Positions 1-7,541 are shown, counted from the first letter of the stretch. The stretch: 18,842 nucleotides of DNA from Burkholderiales bacterium (GCA_947372535.1 CANBUA010000063.1:1-18842), one strand, 5' to 3'. Program-made: numbers and translations. Notes: a model not told the origin generated them from the sequence alone.

Positions 1-911
1 CCATTGAGCTTCTTCAATTCCTTCAGCACCACCACCGCCTGGCGGGGCAAGGGCACCACATGTACCCGGCGCTTCTTCATGCGCTCTGCCGGGATGCGCC
101 AAACCCCGGCATCCAGATCGAATTCGTCGGGCGTAGCGCCTCTGACCTCACCTGTACGGCTGCCTGTCCACAGAATCATGCGGATGATGCCCAGGGTATT
201 GGGATGGCCCGCATAGGCTTGCAGGGCCTTCAAAAACTCCGGCAAGCCCTTCGGGCCAATGCTGGCGAAGTGTTCGCGTGTCGGGGCCTGGAAGGCGCCC
301 TGTGTGTCGCGTATCGGGTTGTCCGTGCGCCTGCCTGTTTGCACGGCATATGTCAACACAGAGCCGATGCGTTGACGCACCCTGCGCAGCGTCTCCAGCT
401 TGCCAGCCGCCTCCAGAGGCTCCAGCACGCGCATGATGTCCTGCGCGGTCAGGCTGGCCACGGCTCGCGTGCCGATCTTGGGCAACACGTAGTCGCGCAG
501 GCTTTGAAGGTTTTGTTCAAGGTGGCCTTCGGTCCATTTCTTGGACTTCTTGCCCAACCATTCTTCGGCAATCACGGCAAAGGTTTGCTGCGCGGCGTTC
601 ACAAGCAACGCTTTCTGCTCTCGGCCGTTTTGAACGGGGTCGATTCCCTCGCGGATCAAGTTACGGGCTTCGCCTGCCTTCTGCCGCGCACGAGCAAGGG
701 TGACATCGGGGTACTCGCCCAGCGCAAGCAACCGTTCGCGCCCTGCCAGATAGAACTTCAGGCGCCAATGCCTGGCACCGTTGGCCCGCACCAGAAGGTA
801 CAGACCACGGCCATCGTGCAACTTGCGGTCAACAGGCACGCCATCGCGCAATGCAGGCTTGGCGCCACGCACGCCAACATCGCTCAGGGCATCAATGAGT
901 TTCTTGGGCAT
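1..911 (-). CDS. Tyrosine-recombinase integrase, P4/DUF4102 type (3' part cut by window edge)
   Basis: Site-specific recombinase that would insert and excise a genomic island or prophage. Reading the minus strand from ATG at 911 gives 303 uninterrupted codons before the window ends. Residues 1-90 look like the DUF4102 arm-binding domain (DGRGLYLLV, ALGEYPDVTLARAR). Residues 110-200 are the helical core-binding domain. The catalytic domain begins near 215, with the first active-site Arg in WTGSRTGEV (R252) and the beta-hairpin Lys in ERMKKRRVHVVPLP (K279/K280). The H-x-x-R, His/Trp and Tyr boxes, roughly 100 residues in this family, lie outside the window, so intactness cannot be judged. The start is supported by AGGAGG at 917-922, five bases upstream. 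The gene begins 151 bases from the 3' end of tRNA-Ser and reads away from it, the usual arrangement for tRNA-integrating elements. Family call is firm; the element it belongs to is unknown. Confidence 0.93.
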   Translation of the reverse strand, partial: MPKKLIDALSDVGVRGAKPALRDGVPVDRKLHDGRGLYLLVRANGARHWRLKFYLAGRERLLALGEYPDVTLARARQKAGEARNLIREGIDPVQNGREQKALLVNAAQQTFAVIAEEWLGKKSKKWTEGHLEQNLQSLRDYVLPKIGTRAVASLTAQDIMRVLEPLEAAGKLETLRRVRQRIGSVLTYAVQTGRRTDNPIRDTQGAFQAPTREHFASIGPKGLPEFLKALQAYAGHPNTLGIIRMILWTGSRTGEVRGATPDEFDLDAGVWRIPAERMKKRRVHVVPLPRQAVVVLKELKKLN

Positions 912-916
912 GGAAA

Positions 917-922
917 CCTCCT
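917..922 (-). promoter_or_regulatory. Ribosome binding site of the integrase
   Basis: A perfect AGGAGG on the minus strand sits five bases before the ATG at 911. This fixes the integrase start. It is stronger than most ribosome sites in the window. Confidence 0.8.
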
Positions 923-928
923 GGAATC

Positions 929-952
929 CGTACCCCTAAACGTACCCCCAAG
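929..952. repeat. Two adjacent 12-bp direct repeats upstream of the integrase
   Basis: CGTACCCCTAAA (929-940) is followed directly by CGTACCCCCAAG (941-952), ten of twelve bases identical. They lie between the integrase ribosome site and the tRNA-Ser terminator. Short repeats beside a tyrosine-integrase gene are often arm-type integrase sites or binding sites for an excisionase or repressor. That role is inferred from position only. Confidence 0.6.
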
Positions 953-992
953 GATATGGGCTGTCAAGAAACCGCATGGGACGCCAAAACGC

Positions 993-1018
993 AAAAAGCC
1001 CCGTATTGACGGGGCTTT
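993..1018 (-). terminator. Rho-independent terminator downstream of tRNA-Ser
   Basis: A 10-bp perfect stem (AAAGCCCCGT at 995-1004 with ACGGGGCTTT at 1009-1018) closes a four-base loop. On the minus strand it is followed by a run of five T. It lies about 45 bases beyond the tRNA-Ser 3' end and should end that transcript before the integrase gene. On the plus strand the T run is only three bases, so it is mainly a minus-strand terminator. Confidence 0.85.
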
Positions 1019-1062
1019 CGCGTGGTTTTTGAGTCTCAGTGAGACGCCATGAAACCTAGTTC

Positions 1063-1153
1063 TGGCGGAGAGGGCGGGATTCGAACCCGCGGAGGGCTAT
1101 TAACCCTCACACGCTTTCCAGGCGTGCGACTTAAACCGCTCATCCACCTCTCC
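1063..1153 (-). tRNA. tRNA-Ser (anticodon GGA)
   Basis: The 91-nt gene includes an encoded CCA. The acceptor stem pairs GGAGAGG with CCTCTCC, and the discriminator is G. The anticodon stem CACGC/GCGTG encloses the loop CTGGAAA, so the anticodon is GGA (Ser, UCC/UCU codons), at 1117-1119 of the plus strand. A long variable arm (GAGGG/CCCTC) is present, as expected for a type II tRNA, and the T loop is GGTTCGAATCC. The 3' end faces the integrase gene at 911, making this gene the probable attachment site of the element to the left. The tRNA is intact, so integration, if it happened here, restored the 3' sequence. Confidence 0.97.
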
Positions 1154-1164
1154 GGAAGCCTTCT

Positions 1165-1192
1165 ATTGTAGCAGGCCTTTTTGGCTCAACAA
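1165..1192 (-). promoter_or_regulatory. Promoter of tRNA-Ser
   Basis: On the minus strand TTGTTG (1187-1192) and TACAAT (1165-1170) are separated by 16 bases, close to the sigma-70 consensus. The -10 box lies 11 bases before the mature tRNA 5' end. The element sits immediately past the stop codon of the upstream livJ-like gene, so the tRNA probably has its own promoter. Confidence 0.65.
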
Positions 1193-1193
1193 C

Positions 1194-2324
1194 TCACTTG
1201 GCCACGATCCGTTTGCCTTCTCTGTAGACATACAGCGTCATCGCCGGGTTCTTCAACTCGCCGTTGGGCTCGAACTTCACGTTGGCCGTCACCCCCTGGT
1301 AAGCGGTGTCATGCAGCTTGGCCGCATACACCTTGGGGTCGGTCGAATCGGCGCGCTTCATGGCATCGACCAGCACCATCGTGGCATCGTAGGTGTAAGG
1401 CGAATAAACCTGGAAGGCATTGGGGAACTTGGCATCGTAGCGAGCGCGCCAGGCTTTGCCCGCAGGCAGGCTGTCCAGCGAGGCACCGCCGATGGCGCAC
1501 ACCACATTGCCCAGCGTTTTGGCACCGCTGGAGAGCTCGGCCAGCTTCTCCGTGCAGATGCCGTCACCGCCAAACAGATAGGCCTTGCCCAGGCCCAGTT
1601 GCTGCATCTGGCGCAGCATCGGGCCGGCTTGCGGGTCCATGCCACCAAAGAAGATGCCTTCGGCCTTCTTGCTCTTGATCGTGGTCAGGATGGCTGTGAA
1701 ATCGACCGCCTTGTCGTTGGTATATTGCTCGCTCACCACGGTCATGCCCAGGGTTTTGGCCGTGTTGCGGAACACCTCGGCCACGCCTTTGCCGTAAGCC
1801 GTGCGGTCATCGATGATGGCCACCGTCTTGAGCTTGAGGACCTTGGCGGCATGCTGGGCCAGGCCCGCGCCCAGAGCGTTGTCGTTGGCCAGCATGCGGT
1901 AGACGTTCTTGTAGCCCAGCGTGGTCAGCTGCGGGTTGGTGGCCGAAGGGCTGATCATGGGCAAGCCGCAGGCGTCGTAGATCTTGGAGGCCGGCAAGGT
2001 GGTGCCTGAATTGAGGTGGCCGACCACGCCGTTGACCTTGGCATCGCACAGCTTCTGCGCAGCGGCCGTGCCCTGCTTGGGGTCGGCGGCATCGTCTTCG
2101 GCCATCAGCTCGAAGCGGATCTTCTTGCCGCCGATCTTCACGCCTTGCGTGTTGAGCTCGTCCACCGCCATCCGCGCGCCGTTTTCATTGTCGCGGCCGT
2201 AGTGGGCCTGCGCACCCGAGACCGGGCCGACGTGGCCGATCTTGACCACGGCTTCCTGCGCCATCGCCGGCATGCTGATGATGGCCAGTGCCAAGGCACT
2301 CAAGGCGAAGAAGGATGTTTTCAT
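1194..2324 (-). CDS. Branched-chain amino acid ABC transporter, periplasmic binding protein (LivJ/LivK type)
   Basis: Periplasmic binding protein that would capture a branched-chain amino acid or related amide and deliver it to an ABC permease. The 376-residue product begins with a clear signal peptide: basic start (MK), hydrophobic stretch, and likely cleavage after AMA at residue 22. The mature part follows the family pattern: VVKIGHVGPVSG near the new N-terminus, YGRDNENGARMAVDELN, a conserved ISPSATNPQLT segment near 130, and the second-lobe TYAYDATMVLVDAM-like region (here YSPYTYDATMVLV). Length fits family members of 365-380 residues. No permease or ATPase genes are in the window, so this is an orphan binding protein or its partners are elsewhere. 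It lies 44 bases after the small gene ending at 2369 and may share its transcript. The exact ligand cannot be read from sequence. Confidence 0.92.
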   Translation of the reverse strand: MKTSFFALSALALAIISMPAMAQEAVVKIGHVGPVSGAQAHYGRDNENGARMAVDELNTQGVKIGGKKIRFELMAEDDAADPKQGTAAAQKLCDAKVNGVVGHLNSGTTLPASKIYDACGLPMISPSATNPQLTTLGYKNVYRMLANDNALGAGLAQHAAKVLKLKTVAIIDDRTAYGKGVAEVFRNTAKTLGMTVVSEQYTNDKAVDFTAILTTIKSKKAEGIFFGGMDPQAGPMLRQMQQLGLGKAYLFGGDGICTEKLAELSSGAKTLGNVVCAIGGASLDSLPAGKAWRARYDAKFPNAFQVYSPYTYDATMVLVDAMKRADSTDPKVYAAKLHDTAYQGVTANVKFEPNGELKNPAMTLYVYREGKRIVAK

Positions 2325-2368
2325 GAGCTTGTCTGCCTTTGGATGAGGATGTTTGAAATAAGGATGGG

Positions 2369-2836
2369 TCAGGGGCGCGGACGCTGGCGGGCCACTTCCT
2401 GGGCCACCGAACGCGTCACCACATCGGTCATGGTTTTGGAGAGTTCCTGACGCAATTCCCGCACCAGGGTCTCAGAGACGCGGGCCAGGATGGGCACCAG
2501 CGCCTCACGCAGGCGGTACTCCAGCATGCCGTCGATCTGCCGCTGCACATCGGCCAGCACGCGCTGCGCGATCTGCGCTTCGTCGATCATGGGTTGCAGC
2601 GGCGCCATGGCGGCCTCGCGAAACACGGACGCTGGGGCGACGACGGGCAGCGGTGGCGCTACCGCTGGCCCTTCGCTTTGGGCTGGCACTGCCTCCGACA
2701 AGGTCAGCACGTGCGCCATGGGCGGCGGTGCCAGCGGCGGCGGCGCTTGAGAGTCCACCAAGTCCCTCACCTCAATGACTTCGGTGAGGATGGGCACGTG
2801 CAAGGGCGCGGCGCGGAGCGGGGGCTGTTGATCCAT
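2369..2836 (-). CDS. Unrecognised small protein, proline-rich N-terminus and helical C-terminus
   Basis: I do not recognise a named family. The start is set at ATG 2836 because the upstream extension of the open frame lies inside holC, and a GGAG lies about ten bases before this ATG. That gives 155 residues. Residues 1-80 are rich in Pro and Ala with little predicted structure (LAPPPMAHV, APPLPVVAPAS) and contain a short segment HVPILTEVIEV at 13-23. Residues 83-150 look like one or two amphipathic helices (IAQRVLADVQRQIDGML, LVRELRQELSKTMTDVV), ending in RQRPRP. There is no signal peptide or membrane segment, so it is probably cytoplasmic. It starts eight bases after the holC stop, with its ribosome site overlapping the holC end, so the two are likely translationally coupled. 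It occupies the place after holC where Escherichia coli carries valS. Confidence 0.75.
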   Translation of the reverse strand: MDQQPPLRAAPLHVPILTEVIEVRDLVDSQAPPPLAPPPMAHVLTLSEAVPAQSEGPAVAPPLPVVAPASVFREAAMAPLQPMIDEAQIAQRVLADVQRQIDGMLEYRLREALVPILARVSETLVRELRQELSKTMTDVVTRSVAQEVARQRPRP

Positions 2837-2844
2837 GGACTGCT

Positions 2845-3279
2845 TCACTCCTGCTGCGCCACATGGGCCAGAACCACCCAACCACGGGCTTCGTATTGGC
2901 GCCATCGCTGGCGGCCACGCTGTCGGTCGTCCGGGTCGGTGGACACCACGTCGAAAAACCGCGCAAACCGGTCCACGCCATCGGGCAGTGTGTCGCCCAC
3001 GTTGATCAGCACGTCGCGCGTGCCGGGGGCCGAGTCCGGCTGGTCGGTCAGCCACAAGGGCGTGTCGGCCAGGCGCGGCGCCCAGGCCTGCCCACCCAGA
3101 TTGCAGACGTGCGGCACGAACTCTTGCTCGTCGAACACCCAGAGCTGGCGGTCCAGCTGCTTGAGGATGTCGGCCTCGCCCGTCACCACCACCCGCGCGC
3201 CACGGCTGTAGGCTTTGCGCAGCAGGCGGCAGGCATAGACGAGCTTGTCGTCCATGCCATGGTGAAACTCCACCTTCAT
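2845..3279 (-). CDS. holC: DNA polymerase III chi subunit
   Basis: Chi is the clamp-loader accessory subunit that joins the DNA polymerase III holoenzyme to single-strand binding protein during replication. The 144-residue product matches the usual length (E. coli chi has 147). Recognisable features are the N-terminal VEFHHGMDDKLVYACRLLRKA, the segment GARVVVTGEADILKQLDRQLW, EFVPHVCN, and LINVGDTLPDGVDRFARFFDVV followed by DRQRGRQRWRQYEARGW. The gene lies 19 bases downstream of pepA on the same strand, the order also found in E. coli (pepA-holC), which supports the call. It ends eight bases before the next gene. Confidence 0.95.
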   Translation of the reverse strand: MKVEFHHGMDDKLVYACRLLRKAYSRGARVVVTGEADILKQLDRQLWVFDEQEFVPHVCNLGGQAWAPRLADTPLWLTDQPDSAPGTRDVLINVGDTLPDGVDRFARFFDVVSTDPDDRQRGRQRWRQYEARGWVVLAHVAQQE

Positions 3280-3298
3280 GGCGCGTGTCCTGTCGGGC

Positions 3299-4849
3299 TC
3301 AAACCTTGGCCACCCGGGTCTTGCGGGCGACGGCCTTCTTGGCAGCGAGCGGCTCCTTGGCCTTCAAAGCGTCCAGGCCTACCTGCGACAACACGAAGTG
3401 AGTCAACAGAGAGACAGGCCGCCCGGTGCCGCCCTTGGCCCCGCCGCCCTTCCAGGCCGTCCCGGCGATGTCCAGGTGAGCCCATCGGTAGGCCTTGGTG
3501 AACTTGCTCAGGAAAACCGCTGCGGTGATGGCGCCGCCTGCACGTCCACCGATGTTGCCCAGGTCGGCAAAATTGCTCTTGAGCCCATCGCCATATTCGT
3601 CGTCGATGGGCATGCGCCAGGCCGTGTCCAACGATTGCTGCCCGGCCTGCAGCAGAGCGTTCGCCAGTTCATCATCGGCCGAGAACAAGCCGCTGTGCAC
3701 ACCACCCAGGGCAACCACGCAAGCGCCGGTCAGCGTGGCGATGTCCACCACCACGGCGGGCTTGAAGCGCTCGGCATAGGTCAAGGCATCGCACAAAATC
3801 AGGCGGCCTTCGGCATCGGTGTTGAGCACCTCGATGGTCTGGCCCGACATGCTGGTGACCACATCGCCCGGCTTGGTGGCCGTGCCGCTGGGCATGTTCT
3901 CGCAAGTGGGCACCAGGCCGATCACGTTCACCTTGGGCTGCAAGTCAGCCAAAGCGCGGAAGGTGCCCAGCACGCTGGCCGCGCCACCCATGTCGAACTT
4001 CATCTCGTCCATCTCGCCACCGGGTTTGAGCGAAATGCCGCCAGTGTCAAAAGTGATGCCCTTGCCCACCAGCACCACGGGGGCCTGGCCCTTGGGGCCG
4101 CCTTCGTAGCGCAGGATGATGAAGCGTGGCGGCTCGGCCGAGCCATTCGTCACGGACAGGAAGGAGCACATGCCGAGTTTTTCCAGCGCCGGGCGGTCCA
4201 ACACCTCGACCTTGATGTGCTTGAAGGCCTTGCCCAGGGCCTTGGCTTCCTTGGCCAGACCGGTGGGCGTGCAGTAGTTGCCAGGGCGATTGCCCAGTTC
4301 GCGCGCCAGGGTGATGCCCTCACCCAGCGCCTGGCCTCGCTTGAGGCCCTCCTGCACGGCCTTGGCATCCGTCGCCTCGTGCAGCACGGTCAGCTTTTTG
4401 AGGTTGACCGGCTTGGGCGCCGACGGCTTGGTCAGGCGGTAGGTGTAAAGCGCATCTTCGAACGCGATCACAGCGGCCTCCACCACCGGCGTACTCAAGG
4501 CGATGCCGTTGGCCATGGCCAATGCCGCAGACGATATCGGCGCTGCCTTGGACGATGCCGTCAGGCGCGCCACTGCCGCCTTGATCTGCTTGGGCGATGT
4601 ACCGCCGGCCACCACCACCGCCAGGCGCGGGGCCTTGAGGCCTGCCGGTCGGTGCACATAGAGCGATTGCCCTTCCTTGAGCTCCAGATCGCCGGCCTTG
4701 ACGGCCTCGGCAATGAGCTGATCCAGAGGCGCCAGCCCCGTGGTGGACTGCTCGGGCGTGAGCACAAGCAACAAGACATCGGCCGAAACGGTCGAGAGAG
4801 CGGGGCCCGAAGCCACCTGTGAGCGGTAGTCCATGCGGTGCGCGTCCAT
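3299..4849 (-). CDS. pepA: Leucyl aminopeptidase, M17 family
   Basis: Cytosolic hexameric dimetal aminopeptidase that removes N-terminal Leu and other residues from peptides; in E. coli it also binds DNA at cer and carAB sites. The 516-residue frame has the catalytic C-terminal domain with the metal and active-site motifs: GKGITFDTGG (262-271, with K263 and D268), ISLKPG (K275), FDMGGA (D286), and the family signature NTDAEGRL (343-350, with D345, E347 and R349). The N-terminal alpha/beta domain covers about residues 15-170. The C-terminus carries a Lys/Ala-rich tail of about 20 residues (AKKAVARKTRVAKV) beyond the usual end. The start is uncertain: ATG 4849 and ATG 4834 are both possible, and neither has a strong ribosome site. 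It is divergent from lptF, as in many proteobacteria. Confidence 0.97.
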   Translation of the reverse strand: MDAHRMDYRSQVASGPALSTVSADVLLLVLTPEQSTTGLAPLDQLIAEAVKAGDLELKEGQSLYVHRPAGLKAPRLAVVVAGGTSPKQIKAAVARLTASSKAAPISSAALAMANGIALSTPVVEAAVIAFEDALYTYRLTKPSAPKPVNLKKLTVLHEATDAKAVQEGLKRGQALGEGITLARELGNRPGNYCTPTGLAKEAKALGKAFKHIKVEVLDRPALEKLGMCSFLSVTNGSAEPPRFIILRYEGGPKGQAPVVLVGKGITFDTGGISLKPGGEMDEMKFDMGGAASVLGTFRALADLQPKVNVIGLVPTCENMPSGTATKPGDVVTSMSGQTIEVLNTDAEGRLILCDALTYAERFKPAVVVDIATLTGACVVALGGVHSGLFSADDELANALLQAGQQSLDTAWRMPIDDEYGDGLKSNFADLGNIGGRAGGAITAAVFLSKFTKAYRWAHLDIAGTAWKGGGAKGGTGRPVSLLTHFVLSQVGLDALKAKEPLAAKKAVARKTRVAKV

Positions 4850-4876
4850 AATGAACGAGTTAATTTGACCGCACTG
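4835..4876. promoter_or_regulatory. Compact divergent promoter region between pepA and lptF
   Basis: Only 27 bases separate the pepA start at 4849 from the lptF start at 4877, or 42 if pepA begins at 4834. The promoters of both operons must therefore overlap each other or the opposing coding sequence. The segment is locally AT-rich (CATAATGAACGAGTTAATTT). A CATAAT at 4847-4852 resembles a -10 box, read as CATTAT-like on the minus strand. No convincing full promoter pair could be assigned. Confidence 0.4.
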
Positions 4877-5965
4877 ATGTTATTCGATTCCTCTCTCCGC
4901 CGAGAACTCTGGCGTGGCTTTGTCGGGACGCTGGTCGTGCTCCTGACGGTCGTGCTCACGATGATGCTCATTCGCCTGCTGGGGCTGGCCGCCAAGGGCA
5001 GCGTCGCCGTGGCCGATTTGAGCCTGTTGTTGGGCTACACCATGCTGGGGCAAATGCCCATCTTGCTGAGCCTGTCTCTCTTCATCGCCGTGGTCGGCAT
5101 GCTCAGCCGCATGCACCGCGAAAGCGAAATGGTGGTCTGGCAAGCCAGCGGCATCCGCCTGGCGCGCATGTTCAAGCCGCTTTGGCAGATGAGCTGGCCT
5201 GTGCTGGCCGGTCTGGCGCTGCTGGTGCTGGTGGCCCGCCCCTGGGCGCAGCAACAAAGCCAGTTGATCAAGGACCGCTTCGAGCGCCGCTCGGACATCG
5301 CCCGCATCGCGCCGGGCCAGTTCCAAACCTCCAGCGATGGCCGCCGCGTGTTTTTCATCGACAGCCACAGCGATGTCGAGAGCCGCGGCAAAAACGTCTT
5401 CATCGTGCTGACCGAAGAAACCTCCGAGACCGTGGTCAATGCGCGCGAAGGCGTGCTGGAGATCAGCGACGGCCAACGATATTTGCGCCTATGGCATGGC
5501 GAACGGGTAGAGACCAAGCTGGACACTGGCGAGAGTTCACGCGCTCATTTCGAAACCGCACGCGTGTTGATCGGCGACGCGCCCCTGGACATGATGGGCA
5601 ACAACCTGGCCCGCAACATCCCCACCTGGTCGCTCATGCGCAGCCCTTTGCCCGAACACCGGGCCGAACTGGTCTGGCGCATCGGCACGGTCTGGGCCGC
5701 CTTCAACCTGGTCATCATCGCCCTGATCAGCACCAGCAACCAGACACGGCGGGCCAATGCCTGGACCATGGTGTGGGCCTTGCTGGTCTTCATCGTCTAT
5801 TACAACGTGCTCACGCTCAGCCAGAGTTGGGTGGCCTCGGGTCGCCTCAAGGCGGGCACAGGCCTGTTCGGCATCCATGGCGCGGTGATGCTGCTGGCGC
5901 TGGCGGGCCTGTGGTGGCGTGACGGCTCCTGGCGCCGCACCACGGCCTCGGAGGCCCGCGCATGA
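4877..5965 (+). CDS. lptF: LPS export ABC transporter permease LptF
   Basis: One of the two inner-membrane permease subunits of the LptB2FG transporter, which extracts lipopolysaccharide from the inner membrane and passes it to LptC for transport to the cell surface. The start is placed at ATG 4877 (MLFDSSLRRELWRGF), the typical LptF N-terminus, giving 362 residues; an in-frame codon at 4838 would add an atypical 13-residue extension. Hydrophobic segments lie near residues 15-40, 55-80 and 100-125. A soluble periplasmic beta domain follows (from about 130 to 250, with RIAPGQF). Three more membrane segments lie near 275-360. The stop overlaps the lptG start (ATGA), so the pair is translationally coupled. 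Confidence 0.96.
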   Translation: MLFDSSLRRELWRGFVGTLVVLLTVVLTMMLIRLLGLAAKGSVAVADLSLLLGYTMLGQMPILLSLSLFIAVVGMLSRMHRESEMVVWQASGIRLARMFKPLWQMSWPVLAGLALLVLVARPWAQQQSQLIKDRFERRSDIARIAPGQFQTSSDGRRVFFIDSHSDVESRGKNVFIVLTEETSETVVNAREGVLEISDGQRYLRLWHGERVETKLDTGESSRAHFETARVLIGDAPLDMMGNNLARNIPTWSLMRSPLPEHRAELVWRIGTVWAAFNLVIIALISTSNQTRRANAWTMVWALLVFIVYYNVLTLSQSWVASGRLKAGTGLFGIHGAVMLLALAGLWWRDGSWRRTTASEARA

Positions 5966-7116
5966 GGACCGTTCGCCGTTTGCTGTATCGGCAGATCCTG
6001 TCGGCCGTGCTATTTGTCACCCTGGCCTTCATGGCCCTGTTCTTTTTCTTCGACCTGGTCGAGGAGTTGCAACACGTGGGGGGCAGCTACCGCATGAGCT
6101 ACGCCCTGTGGACCTGCGTGCTCAACCTGCCCACCCACCTCTACGATGTCTTCCCGATCACCTTGTTGATCGGCAGCATCTGGGCCTTGGCGCAGCTGGC
6201 GCAATCGTCCGAGTTCACCATCCTGAGGACGGCGGGCCTGGGGCCAGGCCGAGCGCTGACCCTGCTGGGCTCGCTGGGTGTGGCGGGCATGGTTCTCATG
6301 CTGGTGCTTGGCGAATGGGTCACGCCCTGGGCAGAAGCGCAGACCTCCCTGCACAAGGCGCAGTTCCGCCAGGGCCAGGTGCTCTCCCTGGGCCGCAGCG
6401 GCGCTTGGCTGAGGGAGGATGCCGGCCTGGAGGCCACCAAGGGACACCAGATCACGGTCAACGTGAGTTCAGCCCTGGGTGATCGCCACTTCCAGGGCGT
6501 GCGCATCTTCGAGTTCGACGAACAAGGCCAACTGGTCAGACGCCTGGCGGCCAAGGAGGCCACGGTCGCCCTCGCCGGGCCCGATGCGGGAGGCCGCGCC
6601 GAATGGACCTTGCTGGGTGTGCAGGACACCCGTTGGCGCCAAGCGCCCCCTGACCAGCGCCTCCAGGCCGGCATCTCGCTGGTCAGCCATCAAGTTCTGC
6701 CCACCCTGAGCTGGACCAGTCAGATGTCACCCCAGGTGGTGGCCGCCTCCGTCCTGCCCATCGACACCATGTCGACCCAAGCGCTGTGGCGCTACATGCA
6801 CCACCTTGAACGCAATGACCAGGCGGCGCAGAAGTACGAACTGCAATTTTGGAAAAAAGCGTTTGCGCCGCTGGCTTGCCTGGTGATGGTCTCACTCGCC
6901 CTGCCCTTTGCTTACCTGCAGGCCCGCAACCAGGGCATGGCCCTGAAAATTTTCGGCGGCATCATGTTGGGCATCAGCTTCGTGCTGGTCAATCACATCA
7001 CCAGCCACCTGGGCCTCTTGCATCAATGGCACCCCTGGCTGGCCGCGTCCATGCCCAGCCTGTTCTACACCATGATGTCGCTGCTGGCCTTTGTCTGGCT
7101 GGTGCGCAACCGTTGA
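5962..7116 (+). CDS. lptG: LPS export ABC transporter permease LptG
   Basis: Second permease subunit of the lipopolysaccharide extractor, partner of LptF and LptB. The 384-residue product has the six-segment YjgP/YjgQ layout. Membrane helices are near residues 12-32, 58-80 and 97-120. The periplasmic domain spans about 125-290 (WLREDAGLEATKGHQITVNV). The last helices are near 300-380, with the conserved FWKKAFAPLACLVMVSLALPFAY at about 294-316 and GISFVLVNHI further on. The N-terminus MRTVRRLLYRQILSAVL is typical. It overlaps lptF by four bases and lies 26 bases before cbiX. Confidence 0.96.
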   Translation: MRTVRRLLYRQILSAVLFVTLAFMALFFFFDLVEELQHVGGSYRMSYALWTCVLNLPTHLYDVFPITLLIGSIWALAQLAQSSEFTILRTAGLGPGRALTLLGSLGVAGMVLMLVLGEWVTPWAEAQTSLHKAQFRQGQVLSLGRSGAWLREDAGLEATKGHQITVNVSSALGDRHFQGVRIFEFDEQGQLVRRLAAKEATVALAGPDAGGRAEWTLLGVQDTRWRQAPPDQRLQAGISLVSHQVLPTLSWTSQMSPQVVAASVLPIDTMSTQALWRYMHHLERNDQAAQKYELQFWKKAFAPLACLVMVSLALPFAYLQARNQGMALKIFGGIMLGISFVLVNHITSHLGLLHQWHPWLAASMPSLFYTMMSLLAFVWLVRNR

Positions 7117-7130
7117 CCAAGCCCACCGAG

Positions 7131-7135
7131 AAGGA
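7131..7135 (+). promoter_or_regulatory. Ribosome binding site of cbiX
   Basis: AAGGA, part of AGAAGGA at 7129-7135, lies seven bases before the ATG at 7143. It supports that start and indicates independent translation initiation after lptG. Confidence 0.65.
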
Positions 7136-7142
7136 TTGATCC

Positions 7143-7541
7143 ATGCGTCAAGGCGTTCTGCTGTTTGCCCACGGAGCCCGTGACCCGGCGTGGGCTCGAC
7201 CGTTCGAGCAGGTGCGCGATCGCCTGATCGCCCGCTATGCCGACCGGGATGCGGCCCAAGCCGTCCACATCAGCCTGGCCTACCTGGAGTTCATGAGTCC
7301 CAACCTGATCGATGCCGGCCAGGCGCTGGCAGCCCGAGGCTGCCTGGAGGTCACCGTGGTGCCCTTGTTCCTGGGCGCAGGCGGCCATGTGCGCAAGGAC
7401 CTGCCGCTGCTGGTGGCGCAATTGCAGACCGCGCATCCGCACGTGGTCTGGCGTCTGGCCCAGGCCGCTGGCGAGACCGACACCGTGGTCCACGCCCTGG
7501 CAGATGCCGCAGCCGACCTGGCCGGCTTGACGACGCCATGA
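7143..7541 (+). CDS. cbiX: Short CbiX/SirB-type sirohydrochlorin chelatase
   Basis: Class II chelatase that inserts a metal into sirohydrochlorin, giving either siroheme (iron) or the cobalt precursor of cobalamin. The 132-residue length fits the short single-domain CbiX group, which acts as a homodimer. Conserved metal-binding features are His10 in LLFAHGARDP, Glu49 in AYLEFMSPN, and His82 in FLGAGGHVRKDLP. The substrate metal is not decided by sequence. The gene overlaps cysB by four bases (ATGA), and siroheme is the cofactor of assimilatory sulfite reductase, so an iron chelatase role in sulfur assimilation is the more likely reading. Cobalt insertion remains possible. Confidence 0.9.
   Translation: MRQGVLLFAHGARDPAWARPFEQVRDRLIARYADRDAAQAVHISLAYLEFMSPNLIDAGQALAARGCLEVTVVPLFLGAGGHVRKDLPLLVAQLQTAHPHVVWRLAQAAGETDTVVHALADAAADLAGLTTP

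Noticed and set aside
60..1052. A 330-codon plus-strand frame across the integrase and terminator
   Set aside because: It runs antisense through the integrase domains and the tRNA terminator. The integrase reading is clear, so this frame is a by-product.
2369..2836. Assignment of the small protein as PopZ
   Set aside because: The general layout is similar, but the conserved N- and C-terminal PopZ motifs are not present, so no name was given.
2837..3055. N-terminal extension of the small gene after holC
   Set aside because: The extension overlaps most of the holC 3' half in another frame. The ATG at 2836 has its own ribosome site and a start matching the rest of the protein.
3278..4822. A 514-codon open frame on the plus strand opposite pepA
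   Set aside because: The minus strand carries every catalytic motif of leucyl aminopeptidase. The plus frame gives a His/Gln/Gly-rich product of the kind produced opposite GC-rich genes and matches nothing I recognise.
4838..4876. Earlier in-frame start for lptF
   Set aside because: It would add 13 atypical residues and overlap the pepA start. The N-terminus MLFDSSLRRE at 4877 is the familiar LptF beginning.
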